A DNA stretch of 64,000 nucleotides from Vibrio pelagius (GCF_024347575.1 NZ_AP025503.1:2356001-2420000); one strand, 5' to 3'; counted from the first letter of the stretch, positions 16,239 through 25,289 are shown. Program-made: numbers and translations. Notes: generated by a model from the sequence alone, not told the origin.

Positions 16239-16891
16239 ATCAAACAGAAGTGAAAGTATTTTCGGCGGGTTCAATTTTTATAGGTGCTACTTTTTGGGTT
16301 GTTCCTTTTTTTTTAAACGGGTTTGAAGTTTTATCCCTTGATAGCCTTAAGTATCTCAATCTGGGAGTTACTATGGCAGGATTGTTTTGGTTTTTCTATT
16401 TTAAATGGGCTTGGAAGTGGAACTTCCTTAGAAAGATTTTATATCGTCCCAATCTAAATGGAACATGGCTTGGTGAGTTTGAGTCTGATTGGACAAATGA
16501 GCTAGGAGAAGTAAATCCACCAAAAAGATTTGTTCTCGTCATTCGGCAGCATTGGTTTACGATATCTGTACGAGCATTTACGTCATTACAAAAAACAGAG
16601 TCATATGTTGAAACCCTAATGATTGATGATAATAAAGGAGCAAAGCTTCTTGCTTATCTTTTCTCTGAAAAGCGTGCTGGAGTAGGAGAGCATGGCCCGA
16701 GGCAAGGGGCTGCAGAGTTGGATTTAGTGGAAGCTTCAGCTAAGAAAATATTGGAAGGACACTTTTGGACTCAAGCTGGTACGCGTGGTTACATACGCGT
16801 AAAACAAATCTCTGATAGTGTTCATATGGATTCTTTCGAGCAAGCAGAAAGTAAATGGTCAGATAACGATCACTGGAAATCGGTCCAATAG
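16235..16891 (+). CDS. Cap15-like two-TM beta-barrel effector
   Basis: A 218-residue protein with two N-terminal membrane helices (about residues 9-30 and 40-58) and a beta-rich cytoplasmic domain. Its core PNLNGTW..EF, then IRQHWFTISVRAF, lines up with the second effector in this window at 25393 (PDLNGVW, IEQTWEKIAICLK). This is the S-2TMbeta/Cap15 architecture, whose members bind cyclic nucleotides and damage the inner membrane when activated. It overlaps the DAC gene by 4 bases. The pairing with a DAC protein rather than a CD-NTase is unusual. It is convergent with cap3, 61 bases away. Confidence 0.75.
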   Translation: MNQTEVKVFSAGSIFIGATFWVVPFFLNGFEVLSLDSLKYLNLGVTMAGLFWFFYFKWAWKWNFLRKILYRPNLNGTWLGEFESDWTNELGEVNPPKRFVLVIRQHWFTISVRAFTSLQKTESYVETLMIDDNKGAKLLAYLFSEKRAGVGEHGPRQGAAELDLVEASAKKILEGHFWTQAGTRGYIRVKQISDSVHMDSFEQAESKWSDNDHWKSVQ

Positions 16892-16952
16892 CGTAGGGAC
16901 AAGCTTTGTTCTTGGCTAGCTCTATATAAAGCGGATACAGTGGGCTGTTTTT

Positions 16953-17408
16953 CTATAGTGATATAGAAACTAACTTGTTAGATCGCCAGAGGGCTAACCA
17001 GTCACTCTGTATACCCAGTATTACAACAAGCATTGGAGAGCCAGTTAGCACCCGTTGCCACTCAATTATATCCAACCCTGAAGGCTGTGGTGTATGTTGA
17101 GCGTGCGTGTGCCAATCACCAATATATGACTGAGATCCAGATGACCGCTTCCAGTAGTTCATAGCGAAGTCTTGATGACTATGGTCACGGCGACCAAAGA
17201 AGCACCTACGTTGAATGTCTTTATTCCCAGGCGTAGATACATCAACAATTCTAAGATCATTCCCTCGGTACTCACCAATGATTATTCCCCCTGATTCAAC
17301 AGAATCTGACATACATTGACGGTAAGGGGCTAACTTACTGAAAACACCTGCTTCAATTAAGATCCGAGTTCCATCTTCTGCAAGCAGCACCTGTTCTATA
17401 TCCCACAT
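16953..17408 (-). CDS. cap3: CBASS Cap3: JAB/JAMM isopeptidase
   Basis: About 151 residues with a JAMM metalloprotease signature: GDWHTHAQHTPQPSGLD gives the HxH(x)nSxxD metal site, with the upstream Glu in SVESGGIIIG. In type II CBASS, Cap3 removes the CD-NTase from targets to which Cap2 has joined it, and so restrains the system. ATG at 17408 is chosen because AGAGGA lies about 10 bases upstream; a TTG 9 bases earlier is possible. The start overlaps the 3' end of cap2 (stop at 17396), so the two are co-translated. Confidence 0.88.
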   Translation of the reverse strand: MWDIEQVLLAEDGTRILIEAGVFSKLAPYRQCMSDSVESGGIIIGEYRGNDLRIVDVSTPGNKDIQRRCFFGRRDHSHQDFAMNYWKRSSGSQSYIGDWHTHAQHTPQPSGLDIIEWQRVLTGSPMLVVILGIQSDWLALWRSNKLVSISL

Positions 17409-19129
17409 GCAGGACAATCCTCTCTCTTTTTTATCCGCTTATCTTTAATGTTAGTTGCTTTGTCAGTGATCCTTCGTATTAGGAGCTTGGGAGATCGTTC
17501 ACTTCGGTTGTTGAGTAATTCTAGGGCTAATCCAGCTGCGCTCATACTCGCCTCATTGCCAAACGGCAATACGTTCTCACCACAGGCCTTACGGAAGCTT
17601 TGAGTGGCTTCCTCTATATCAGATGATTTAAGACCAGGGTATATCTCCGTTTTACTTCCATTGCTTCCATAAACGAACTGACAGGCATAGCAAGCGGAGT
17701 TTGAGTTATCATTCAGAAGGGCTTTGGCTACATGTCCAAAGGCGCTTATCCAGCTATGTACTAGAGATATTCGGTTTCCATTTGAGCGATGCTGATTCAC
17801 AGCTTTCGCCAACTGAAGAGAAAAGGCATGATCACCTGTGGCATCTATTAGTATATCAAATTCATTTAAATTCTCGTTAGCAAAGAAGCGTCGACGAGGA
17901 ATAGCTTTGAGTTGAGGAAAACTCTTTTTTAATTGATGACAAAGTGCTTCGGCTTTATTCTCGCCATAGTAAGGTATTCCTAGTATATGTCTCGTGGTGT
18001 TTCCCGGCTTGAAGGTATCATCATCGAACAAGCTAAATTGAAACTTGCTCCCTGCCCCTAGGCTTGCTAATGATTTGGTGAGATGCCCGCCAATTGTCCC
18101 ACAACCTATAAGAGCTACTCGTTTTGAGCTAAGTGGTAGTGTAGGTGTTCGTGAATTCCTAGCTGTTAAAAAATCGTGGTATGCCGGAATTGCTTTAATT
18201 CGGCTCACTTTGCTTCTAGAGTTGAGCAAACGTTCTTTTAACTTATCCCTAGATTGTTTGCCTCTAGCTCGTTTTTGCTTGGGCCCGTAGTACTTTCGGA
18301 TACACTTTTGATCTTCGAGTAGTAGCTGATATTCAAAACCAAAAGCATAGTCTTCAAACCCCAAGGTTATTACTACTTTTCTGCTTGTGCTACCCTTGGC
18401 CAAGGGTAACTGAGAAATTTTCTCAAATAGCTGCTCCAGCAAAACCTCTCCTTCCGTACCTTCAAAGATCCACCTTTTAAACTCTGCTGTTGACTCTGGG
18501 GGCCAAGAACGAGTGAATGGAACAAAAGGAGCGTGTGTCATTTCTAGGTAAACCACATCACCGACATAATCAATGTCCCCCTTTGTGTTGCGTAGCTTGC
18601 TCCATTGCTCTGCAACTTCATCAGAGTGACAAATAAGGTATTCAGCAACAGTGTCTCCACTAATAGGACTTATCCTGTTATATCGGTACAGTGTAAGGTC
18701 ATTATGCTGACGCGGATCCGAAATTAAGTAGTACTCCTTACCTGTCCAGTACACAAAGAACTCATTGTAGAAGTCTTTGTTAAAGTCACCAGACTCCCAC
18801 AGTTCGATGATTTCTTCGAGTTTAGTAATCCATGCTGCAACTAGTGAACGAGGATTCATTGGATCGAGTACAGAAGTATCAGAGAACAAACAGCAACGAT
18901 ACCCGTTAAACCACAGTAAATGAGGAAGCTTCCTCCCTTGAAGCTGCTTAGGGAGCTCTAATAAGTAAGGAAATTGAACATGGTGCAGATAGTTGGGGTA
19001 CACTTTAAACTGCACCACGTAGCGGCCAAGAGGCTTATTATAAGTCTTGGTAAAGCTGCGTGCTTCTTGATCGAAAGAGGGGGTAAAGGTATACCCCCGG
19101 AAGTTAAATTCTTCATAGACCTCTAGCAC
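17396..19129 (-). CDS. cap2: CBASS Cap2: E2-E1 ubiquitin-transfer-like fusion
   Basis: A 577-residue protein. The N-terminal E2-like part (about 1-150) has a Cys pair in YRCCLFSD (79-80). The C-terminal ThiF/E1 part starts with the nucleotide-binding loop GCGTIGG (342-348) and carries zinc-type pairs in CYACQF and the terminal CPACGI. In type II CBASS, Cap2 activates the C-terminus of the CD-NTase and conjugates it, priming cGAMP synthesis. The GTG start at 19129 follows the cyclase stop by 6 bases. Orientation and order match the Vibrio cholerae VSP-1 operon. Confidence 0.9.
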   Translation of the reverse strand: MLEVYEEFNFRGYTFTPSFDQEARSFTKTYNKPLGRYVVQFKVYPNYLHHVQFPYLLELPKQLQGRKLPHLLWFNGYRCCLFSDTSVLDPMNPRSLVAAWITKLEEIIELWESGDFNKDFYNEFFVYWTGKEYYLISDPRQHNDLTLYRYNRISPISGDTVAEYLICHSDEVAEQWSKLRNTKGDIDYVGDVVYLEMTHAPFVPFTRSWPPESTAEFKRWIFEGTEGEVLLEQLFEKISQLPLAKGSTSRKVVITLGFEDYAFGFEYQLLLEDQKCIRKYYGPKQKRARGKQSRDKLKERLLNSRSKVSRIKAIPAYHDFLTARNSRTPTLPLSSKRVALIGCGTIGGHLTKSLASLGAGSKFQFSLFDDDTFKPGNTTRHILGIPYYGENKAEALCHQLKKSFPQLKAIPRRRFFANENLNEFDILIDATGDHAFSLQLAKAVNQHRSNGNRISLVHSWISAFGHVAKALLNDNSNSACYACQFVYGSNGSKTEIYPGLKSSDIEEATQSFRKACGENVLPFGNEASMSAAGLALELLNNRSERSPKLLIRRITDKATNIKDKRIKKREDCPACGI

Positions 19130-19135
19130 TAAGTA

Positions 19136-20389
19136 TTACCCCGCATCTTGATTGGCAACATTCGGTTGAGGCTGAGCGATTGCCGGTTGACTTCGGATAG
19201 CTTCAGCGACCGTGATAGTAACTACTAGGCCAGGAATATTTGGGATGCGATCACCAAAGACGGCTTGTAAGTTTGTTATAGCTTCAGAAGCGGTAGAAGC
19301 ATTTAGTCCTGCTGTAACATGGCTATTAAGCAACTCAGCTTTTTGATAAATATCTTCTAACTCTTGTTCCAACATGTTTGATTTAGGGAACAGTTTTTCA
19401 TTTTTATTAGGTTCAGCATCATTCGGTACACCGTTACGTAACTGTGATGCTAGCCTCTTAACACACTCATCAAGAGCAACAGAATCAGTTAGCTTACGTA
19501 AACGGTCTTGCGCTGCAAGCTCCTGAAAAGTTAAGACAACACAGGTCATCAGAGCTACTGATGATGGCCCCCCTGTTTTGAACGCTTTGTCTCGCCAAGC
19601 TTTCAAATAACGGCACACACGGCGACAAACATGCGTACCACTCATGTCTTTGTAGTAAGAGAAGTTCTGACTAAAGTACTCATTCAAAAGCTTAGGGTCA
19701 CTTACCGTCCATGATTCAGTATTTCTTAGAGCCAGATTAACTTCATTTGGTTCTAAGCGCACATATTCAGGAGCTGCGTCCATAGACGCATTAGCTGATT
19801 CGAGTGCGAGTGACTCCGTTTTCATAGATAAGTAGCGCTTTCTTGGAATTGCATATAGTGGAACATCCACATGGAGGTCTGTGCCAAGAATTACACGTGA
19901 ACATGTATTTTTTTTATCAGAGAACTTCCAGCCCTTTCTTCTCGCGAGATCATTCAAAGTACCATCAACAAACTTAAAGAATAAGTCCTTGTTCAGCACA
20001 GGTTTGTCCTCAAACATATCGATCGGCAGGTAAATACCATCATCAAGATCCATTTGTTGAGGAGGCTGGCAGGGTTTATTCATCGTTTTGTAAACAATCG
20101 AGCCTTGTGGTGCAAATTTGGGAGTAAGGTTGGCTAACACTTCATAAGCATCCTGATCTAAGGCTCGCAGCTTGGTTTCTATAAAACTGACATTCGGCTT
20201 TATATCTAGCACCCATTTATCCCCATTTTTACGAAAGCTATTGGATAGATCCTGAAAGCGTATCCGTAACTCTTTTCTAACTTCTCTCCTTGCTTCGTAA
20301 AGCAGCTCCATTTTTGATTGATGAGGCTCGATGTTACCCATGAAGCCATGTTTAGAATCATTTAGTAGACGACTTACATCCTGCCTCAT
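19136..20389 (-). CDS. dncV: CBASS CD-NTase, DncV-like cyclic dinucleotide synthase
   Basis: About 417 residues, aligning along its whole length with V. cholerae DncV (shared QGS..Y.T.N.P.QP, D-x-DDG.Y.P, GGPSS). Active site: Gly-Ser at about 96-97, Asp114 and Asp116 in QQMDLDDG and a third Asp at about 175 in HVDVPLYAIP. Expected product: 3',3'-cGAMP, which activates the neighbouring phospholipase. ATG at 20389 is preferred, with AGAGGAG 6 bases upstream; the earlier ATG at 20395 abuts that site. The Gly C-terminus (QDAG) is consistent with conjugation by Cap2. Its start lies inside the 3' end of capV. Confidence 0.93.
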   Translation of the reverse strand: MRQDVSRLLNDSKHGFMGNIEPHQSKMELLYEARREVRKELRIRFQDLSNSFRKNGDKWVLDIKPNVSFIETKLRALDQDAYEVLANLTPKFAPQGSIVYKTMNKPCQPPQQMDLDDGIYLPIDMFEDKPVLNKDLFFKFVDGTLNDLARRKGWKFSDKKNTCSRVILGTDLHVDVPLYAIPRKRYLSMKTESLALESANASMDAAPEYVRLEPNEVNLALRNTESWTVSDPKLLNEYFSQNFSYYKDMSGTHVCRRVCRYLKAWRDKAFKTGGPSSVALMTCVVLTFQELAAQDRLRKLTDSVALDECVKRLASQLRNGVPNDAEPNKNEKLFPKSNMLEQELEDIYQKAELLNSHVTAGLNASTASEAITNLQAVFGDRIPNIPGLVVTITVAEAIRSQPAIAQPQPNVANQDAG

Positions 20390-21398
20390 ACTCATCTCCT
20401 CTTGCAGTGTAGAATGTCACTTTTTGTCGTTGGTGTTCGAAGAAAGCTCGAACATTTTCCTTACCTAGTGCGTACTGGGCGCTATTGGCAGCCTGAAATT
20501 GCATATACTCTGCTGACTTGTCGTTTGAATCATCAAGCTCAATGTTGTGGGCACCACGGTCATCGAGTTGAACAAATCTGTCACCAAGATTATGTTGGGT
20601 CATAAAGGTTTGCCAGCGCTCAGTGGTATCCATCATCATTGCTGTTAGCTTTTTTCCTAGTCCCCAGCTACCAATGTAACCGAAGGAACCTGAAGATTTA
20701 GCCGGTATAGCTACATCTGTTCCCATTGTGCCAACAGCTAACATGTGAACCTCTTGAGGATCCACATTAAGGAATCGGTCATTGCATAGTTCGTGGTAGA
20801 TACTGAAAGCTGGTAGGTTGGCCCAAAGCCCACCATCAAGCATTAGCCCATCTTCCATTTTATGAGGGGGAAAGTAAGTCGGGGCAGCACTGGTGGCAAG
20901 TGCAACATCAATAACATTGCGCTCACCATCTAGCGTAAACTTTGGGTGGTGAGGAGTCTTGAATGTTTTTGGGGCACCAGTTGAACCGTTAAGCGCTGGT
21001 ATAAGTACCCGAGTATGAAGATCCTTGACTTTTAAGTCGCCTACAGCAGAATAGATGCATTTTTTCAATGGCTTAGGTGAGAACTTGCTTCCAAAAAGTT
21101 GCCTAAATAAACGATAAGCAGAACCCAACAGCCACAGGTTTTGAGGGAAAATATCTTTACGGTTTTTGTCGAGCACTTTCTTGAGTGCTCTGGCGTTAAC
21201 CCCGCTTGCTAACCCTAGAGCTAGAATGCCTCCAATAGATGTTCCACCGATGATGTCAAAGTGATCCGCGATATTGTAATCTGGATCTCCATTAGAGTAA
21301 TTATTTTCAAGTGTGGCCAACAAAGATATTGTGTAGAGTCCACGAGTGCCACCACCACTTAAAACTAGAGCCTGGACACGGCCACTTAGTTGATTCAC
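20358..21398 (-). CDS. capV: CBASS effector CapV: patatin-like phospholipase
   Basis: A 346-residue patatin-like protein. GGGTRG (15-20) forms the oxyanion hole, Ser54 in GGTSIGG is the nucleophile and Asp188 in LMLDGGLWANLP completes the dyad. When cGAMP binds, CapV-type enzymes degrade membrane phospholipids and kill the infected cell. It is the first gene of the operon capV-dncV-cap2-cap3. Its last 30-odd bases overlap the dncV start. The promoter lies in the 580-base gap to the right. Confidence 0.93.
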   Translation of the reverse strand: MNQLSGRVQALVLSGGGTRGLYTISLLATLENNYSNGDPDYNIADHFDIIGGTSIGGILALGLASGVNARALKKVLDKNRKDIFPQNLWLLGSAYRLFRQLFGSKFSPKPLKKCIYSAVGDLKVKDLHTRVLIPALNGSTGAPKTFKTPHHPKFTLDGERNVIDVALATSAAPTYFPPHKMEDGLMLDGGLWANLPAFSIYHELCNDRFLNVDPQEVHMLAVGTMGTDVAIPAKSSGSFGYIGSWGLGKKLTAMMMDTTERWQTFMTQHNLGDRFVQLDDRGAHNIELDDSNDKSAEYMQFQAANSAQYALGKENVRAFFEHQRQKVTFYTARGDEYEAGCKSSTK

Positions 21399-21981
21399 CG
21401 TTATTACCTATGAATAGATATACATATGACCATTATTCAAGGTAACAGGCAGTTTACGCAAGGAAAACGATGAAGAAATAGCGTATTGGACAAGTAAAAG
21501 TGGCGGACAGCCTGCAATAGTGGTATTTCGCTAGTTTAAGCTTTGTGTAGTTAATTCGTCGACATGCCGAGTAATTTAAGCAGCTCAATTTCTATATCTT
21601 TAGCCCAAATGTAGTGGCATAGTGAATCTGGCCACTACATTAGAGGTTTTGCCATACCTCAAGTAATCCGCTAAATGCTAATTTAGCAGTGCATATAACA
21701 CGGAAATGTCCAAAGGTGTTCTGACGCCGAACGCTGCAAAACACATTTTTGCCCCAAAACGTGTTTCGTTGTTCTTTAGCTACCATTAGATGATCTTATG
21801 ACCGGCAAAGTTATTTTGCACAAACAATGGCAATGAAGCACAGAACAAACGAGTATGATTTGACATGAACCACCTCAATTCAACATCAATAGACCATCTC
21901 CCAATCCCTACTTAGATACTCAAATTATTTCTTTGTAATGCAAGCATGGACATAGCCTAATGAAAACCTAGAAGGTAGACT
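21399..21981. promoter_or_regulatory. Divergent spacer between CBASS and TrlF-like gene
   Basis: About 580 bases without a gene, holding promoters for capV (leftward) and the TrlF-like gene (rightward). It contains the spacer motif ATACCTCAAGTAATCCG (21654-21670), identical to 27327-27343, and TGTCCAAAGGTGTTCTGACG (21707-21726), related to copies at 24784, 27380, 30268 and 31410. Confidence 0.5.
21654..21728 (+). repeat. Inter-module spacer repeat (A and B motifs), copy 1
   Basis: Motif A, ATACCTCAAGTAATCCG, is exact to 27327-27343. About 37 bases later motif B reads TGTCCAAAGGTGTTCTGACG; at 27380 the same motif reads TGCCCAAAGGTGTGCTGACG, also about 37 bases after its motif A. The conserved spacing shows that the two spacers share ancestry. 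Confidence 0.65.
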
Positions 21982-24708
21982 ATGGCGTATTATAACTCTC
22001 TGTTTTATAAACTTTTTGGGAGGCATTTAATATCTGTAGGTTCCAAGTGGTATAAATTCGATTTCCATAATCACACTCCTGCTTCAAATGATTATCAAGA
22101 TTCTGCGCTATCCGATCGAGATTGGTTGTTTGCTTACATGAAGCAGGAAGTAGATGCTGTAGTAATCAGTGACCATAACACTGGGGCACGAATTGACAGC
22201 TTAAAAACAGAACTGCTTCAGATGAAAGTCGAAGCTGATAGTGGAGGCTTAGACGGTTTTAGGCCACTCACATTGTTTCCTGGTGTAGAGTTAACGGCTA
22301 CAGGGAATGTGCATGTTTTAGCTATCTTTGATGAACTAAGTACAGGCGCTGATATTGAGCGTTTGATTGGACAGTGCAACGGAAATGCTCCTGTTCCTAG
22401 AGAGCCTAATCATCAATTAGTACTTCGAGATGGAGTTGCAAGTATAGTTAGCTCAATCAAACAGTATGAAAATGCGGTTTCTGTTCTGGCGCATATTGAT
22501 GCAGCTAAAGGTGTTTTAAGTGTTACTAACCAAACTGAACTTACAGATGCTTTTGAAGCAAAACCAGATGCTTTAGAAATTCGTTTTGATCTCACCGATA
22601 TAACGGATGGTACCCACAAACGCTTGATCGAAGATTTACCTAAACTGAGAGGCTCTGATGCCCATCACCCAGACAATGCAGGCTTACGCACTTGTTGGTT
22701 AAAAATGTCAGATTTAAACTTTGATGGATTAAAAAGCGCACTACTAGACCATAAGAACTGTGTTCTGCTTGACTCATCACCTCCTTCAGAGCCAAGTTTG
22801 CAACTTAGAAAGCTAAAATTAAAAACTAGAATTTGTAGCTCAGAAGATGGTCAGCCTGCGGAGTTAGAGTTCAATCCTTTCTACAATGCGATCATTGGTT
22901 CTCGTGGTAGCGGTAAGTCTACAATTATCGAAAGTATTCGTCTTGGAATGCGAAAGGTTAACGAACTGTCTCCGAAATTAGATAAAACTCTTGAAAGGTT
23001 TAAGTCTATTGGAAAAGGTATGAGTGAAGACTATGAGATAGAGTGCATATATCGTAAAGATGGTAGTGACTTCAAACTAACTTGGAAACCGGACAATACT
23101 ACGACGCTTCATTCAATTATTGATGGAGAGTTGGTTGAAGACTTGAATTGGTCTACTGAACGATTTGGAATTTCAATATACAGCCAAAAAATGCTATTTG
23201 AATTAGCATCTGACAACGATGCTTTTTTAAAAGTATGTGATGAAAGCAAATTTGTAAACAAGCGTCAATGGAAGGAAAAGAAAGAAGAGCTTGAACGTAA
23301 CTTCAAAAATGAACAGATTAATTTAAGGGATTTACTAGCAAAACAAAGTACTAGCTCAGCATTAAGTGGACAGCTTTCAGATGTGTCTCGTTCAATAGAA
23401 AAGTTGAGTGAAAGCCCTTACTACACAGTAAAAACAAATCTTAGTCGACTGGAGTCAGAACATTTTCTAATTCATGAAGTTCTTGATTCTGAAATGGCTT
23501 TTCTAGATGACATCGATAGTAAGGTGCCGGCACAAACGTTACACACAGAGCCAACAGACCGCTCAGAGCAGTATCATAAAGTGGTACAACAATTCCAAGT
23601 TATTCAAGCTCAAGGTAATCGGAACATCAGATCTGCGTTAGAGAGTGCCAGACAACAATATGCTGCTTTGTATAGAAGTGCTCAAATAACAGAACTAGCT
23701 GACCTGATTGCTGCTGAAAAAGAAAATGTGGATCGCGAGGCAAACTCCTTGAGAGCTCAAGGCTTGGATCCGGATAAGTTAGACAGCTTAGTCGAACAGC
23801 AGACGAATTTATCGGTTGAGCTGCGAGAGTACAATGATTTAGATGTAAAAATAACTCAAGCAAAACAGAACATTACACAGATACTTACCGAAATAAAAGA
23901 GCATAGAAAGGTCTTAACAGAGAGGAGAAAAGAATTTATTGCCTCTTTGAACTTAGATGGTCTTGAAATCAAAGTCTTGCCTTTAAATGCACCACCTAAA
24001 TCAATAGTAGAGAGCTATCAAGAGGTTACAGGTATTCAAGCCTTCTCTGATCGCATATATGACCAAGAATCAGGCTCGGGTTTTATAAAGCAGTTCATTG
24101 AACATCAAACATATGCCCCCATCGATCGTATGATTGAACAAAAATACGCATACCTAGAGGCGCTGAAGGAGCGTCATCTGAAAATTGTTGATGGCACTCT
24201 AACTGAACAAATCGATATTCATGGTTCGTATAGAAATCGTATTGCTTCTCTCTCAGATGACTCACTTGATAATCTCATGTGTTGGTTTCCAGATGATGGG
24301 ATACACATTCGCTATCGAGCATTGAATAGTAGGATGGAAGACATTGAATCAGCGTCACCAGGACAGAAAGCCGCTAGTATGCTGCAATTCCTGTTGTCTT
24401 ACGGTACGGACCCTCTGTTGTTGGATCAACCAGAAGATGACTTAGATTGCATGATGTTGAGTCAAAGTGTAATTCCAGCTATTGCTGCAAATAAGCAAAG
24501 AAGGCAACTAATCATTGTCTCTCACTCCGCACCTATTGTTGTCAATGGTGATGCAGAGTATGTGATAAGCATGATTCATGACAAAAATGGTCTAAGGCCT
24601 AATATCTGTGGGGCACTGCAAACACAAAATGTCAAAGAATTGATTTGTAATCAGATGGAAGGTGGTGAAAAAGCATTCCGTTCACGGTTTAGTCGTATCT
24701 TGAGTTAG
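21982..24708 (+). CDS. TrlF-like protein: PHP phosphoesterase plus SMC-type ATPase
   Basis: A 908-residue two-part protein. Residues about 25-260 form a PHP metal-dependent phosphoesterase: HNHTPAS, SDHNTGA, GVELTATG, LAHIDAA and GSDAHHPD give the metal-binding His and Asp residues. Residues about 270-908 form an ABC/SMC-like ATPase with Walker A GSRGSGKST (306-314), a long coiled coil (about 420-700), signature ASPGQKAA and Walker B LLLDQPEDDLD with a late His in VSHSAP. The architecture fits the TrlF family. Similar nuclease-ATPase fusions act as single-gene phage defence, so this is a likely defence gene, but its target is not known. ATG at 21982 follows AGAAGGT. Confidence 0.8.
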   Translation: MAYYNSLFYKLFGRHLISVGSKWYKFDFHNHTPASNDYQDSALSDRDWLFAYMKQEVDAVVISDHNTGARIDSLKTELLQMKVEADSGGLDGFRPLTLFPGVELTATGNVHVLAIFDELSTGADIERLIGQCNGNAPVPREPNHQLVLRDGVASIVSSIKQYENAVSVLAHIDAAKGVLSVTNQTELTDAFEAKPDALEIRFDLTDITDGTHKRLIEDLPKLRGSDAHHPDNAGLRTCWLKMSDLNFDGLKSALLDHKNCVLLDSSPPSEPSLQLRKLKLKTRICSSEDGQPAELEFNPFYNAIIGSRGSGKSTIIESIRLGMRKVNELSPKLDKTLERFKSIGKGMSEDYEIECIYRKDGSDFKLTWKPDNTTTLHSIIDGELVEDLNWSTERFGISIYSQKMLFELASDNDAFLKVCDESKFVNKRQWKEKKEELERNFKNEQINLRDLLAKQSTSSALSGQLSDVSRSIEKLSESPYYTVKTNLSRLESEHFLIHEVLDSEMAFLDDIDSKVPAQTLHTEPTDRSEQYHKVVQQFQVIQAQGNRNIRSALESARQQYAALYRSAQITELADLIAAEKENVDREANSLRAQGLDPDKLDSLVEQQTNLSVELREYNDLDVKITQAKQNITQILTEIKEHRKVLTERRKEFIASLNLDGLEIKVLPLNAPPKSIVESYQEVTGIQAFSDRIYDQESGSGFIKQFIEHQTYAPIDRMIEQKYAYLEALKERHLKIVDGTLTEQIDIHGSYRNRIASLSDDSLDNLMCWFPDDGIHIRYRALNSRMEDIESASPGQKAASMLQFLLSYGTDPLLLDQPEDDLDCMMLSQSVIPAIAANKQRRQLIIVSHSAPIVVNGDAEYVISMIHDKNGLRPNICGALQTQNVKELICNQMEGGEKAFRSRFSRILS

Positions 24709-24938
24709 GCTAACTATACGCAGAACTTACTTACAATTATTTATCCGAAGCAACCAAGTTGAGTATCTCGCCTAACTTGGTTTTGTCCAGAGGTGTGCTA
24801 AAGCTAATCGTGGCAAACACACCTTTGCCCCATTCCAAGCTAGCGATGTTAAACCTCACAACTCATAGTAACGTGGTTTGACCTACTTTTTCTTACCTGA
24901 ATGATGTCCAGTAAGCTGGGGGCGTACCACATAGCCTT
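24709..24938. other. Gene-free spacer with module-boundary repeats
   Basis: About 230 bases between the TrlF-like gene and the SIR2 remnant. It holds TGTCCAGAGGTGTGCTAAAG (24784-24803) and the 65-base copy of the 15406 repeat (24826-24890). An imperfect inverted repeat, AACTAAGTTGAG-like around 24758-24780 (AAGTTGAGTATCTCGCCTAACTT), could be the TrlF terminator. Confidence 0.4.
24826..24890 (+). repeat. Inter-module spacer repeat, copy 2
   Basis: Partner of 15406-15470 with no gaps (constant offset of 9,420 bases). The ends TGCCCCATTC and CCTACTTTT are identical. Confidence 0.6.
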
Positions 24939-25289
24939 GAGCTAAAAGGTAACAATGAATTCTTTCTTGATATCAAAGCTGCGTGTCGAGAGAACGGAAA
25001 ATACGATTACACAAAAGTGGCGACCAAGCTTGAGCAATAGTTCAACAAGATCTTAGGTGAAGATAGAAACGGAAAGTTTAAAGAGATTAACGATGTTTTC
25101 TATTAAGAGATGGAAAGTGAGAACTGTTTCAGCCGTTTTAAAATCTATATTTCTGAGTTGGTTAAACAACTTGATTATAGAGTGGAAATGCGAGAAGAGC
25201 TCAGTGAGCTAAAGAAGATTCGCAAGAACATCGGTTCTGCAATCACAACCAACTATGACAAGCACAATAACGAGACTAGAACAAAATAG
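24915..25289 (+). pseudogene. Decayed ORF, possible SIR2-like remnant
   Basis: One frame stays codon-like across about 375 bases but is broken by TAG (after VATKLEQ, near 25038) and TAA (after INDVFY). Its last part reads ELKKIRKNIGSAITTNYDK, resembling the ITTNYD motif of SIR2-family NADase domains, and then ends after HNNETRTK. Only the N-terminal portion of such a domain would be present. The assignment to SIR2 rests on this one motif. It lies directly before the two-gene CBASS and may be the relic of an earlier defence module. Confidence 0.45.

Noticed and set aside
16235..16891. Treating this effector as part of the type II CBASS
   Set aside because: It is on the opposite strand, convergent with cap3, and overlaps the DAC gene; that operon already has CapV as effector.
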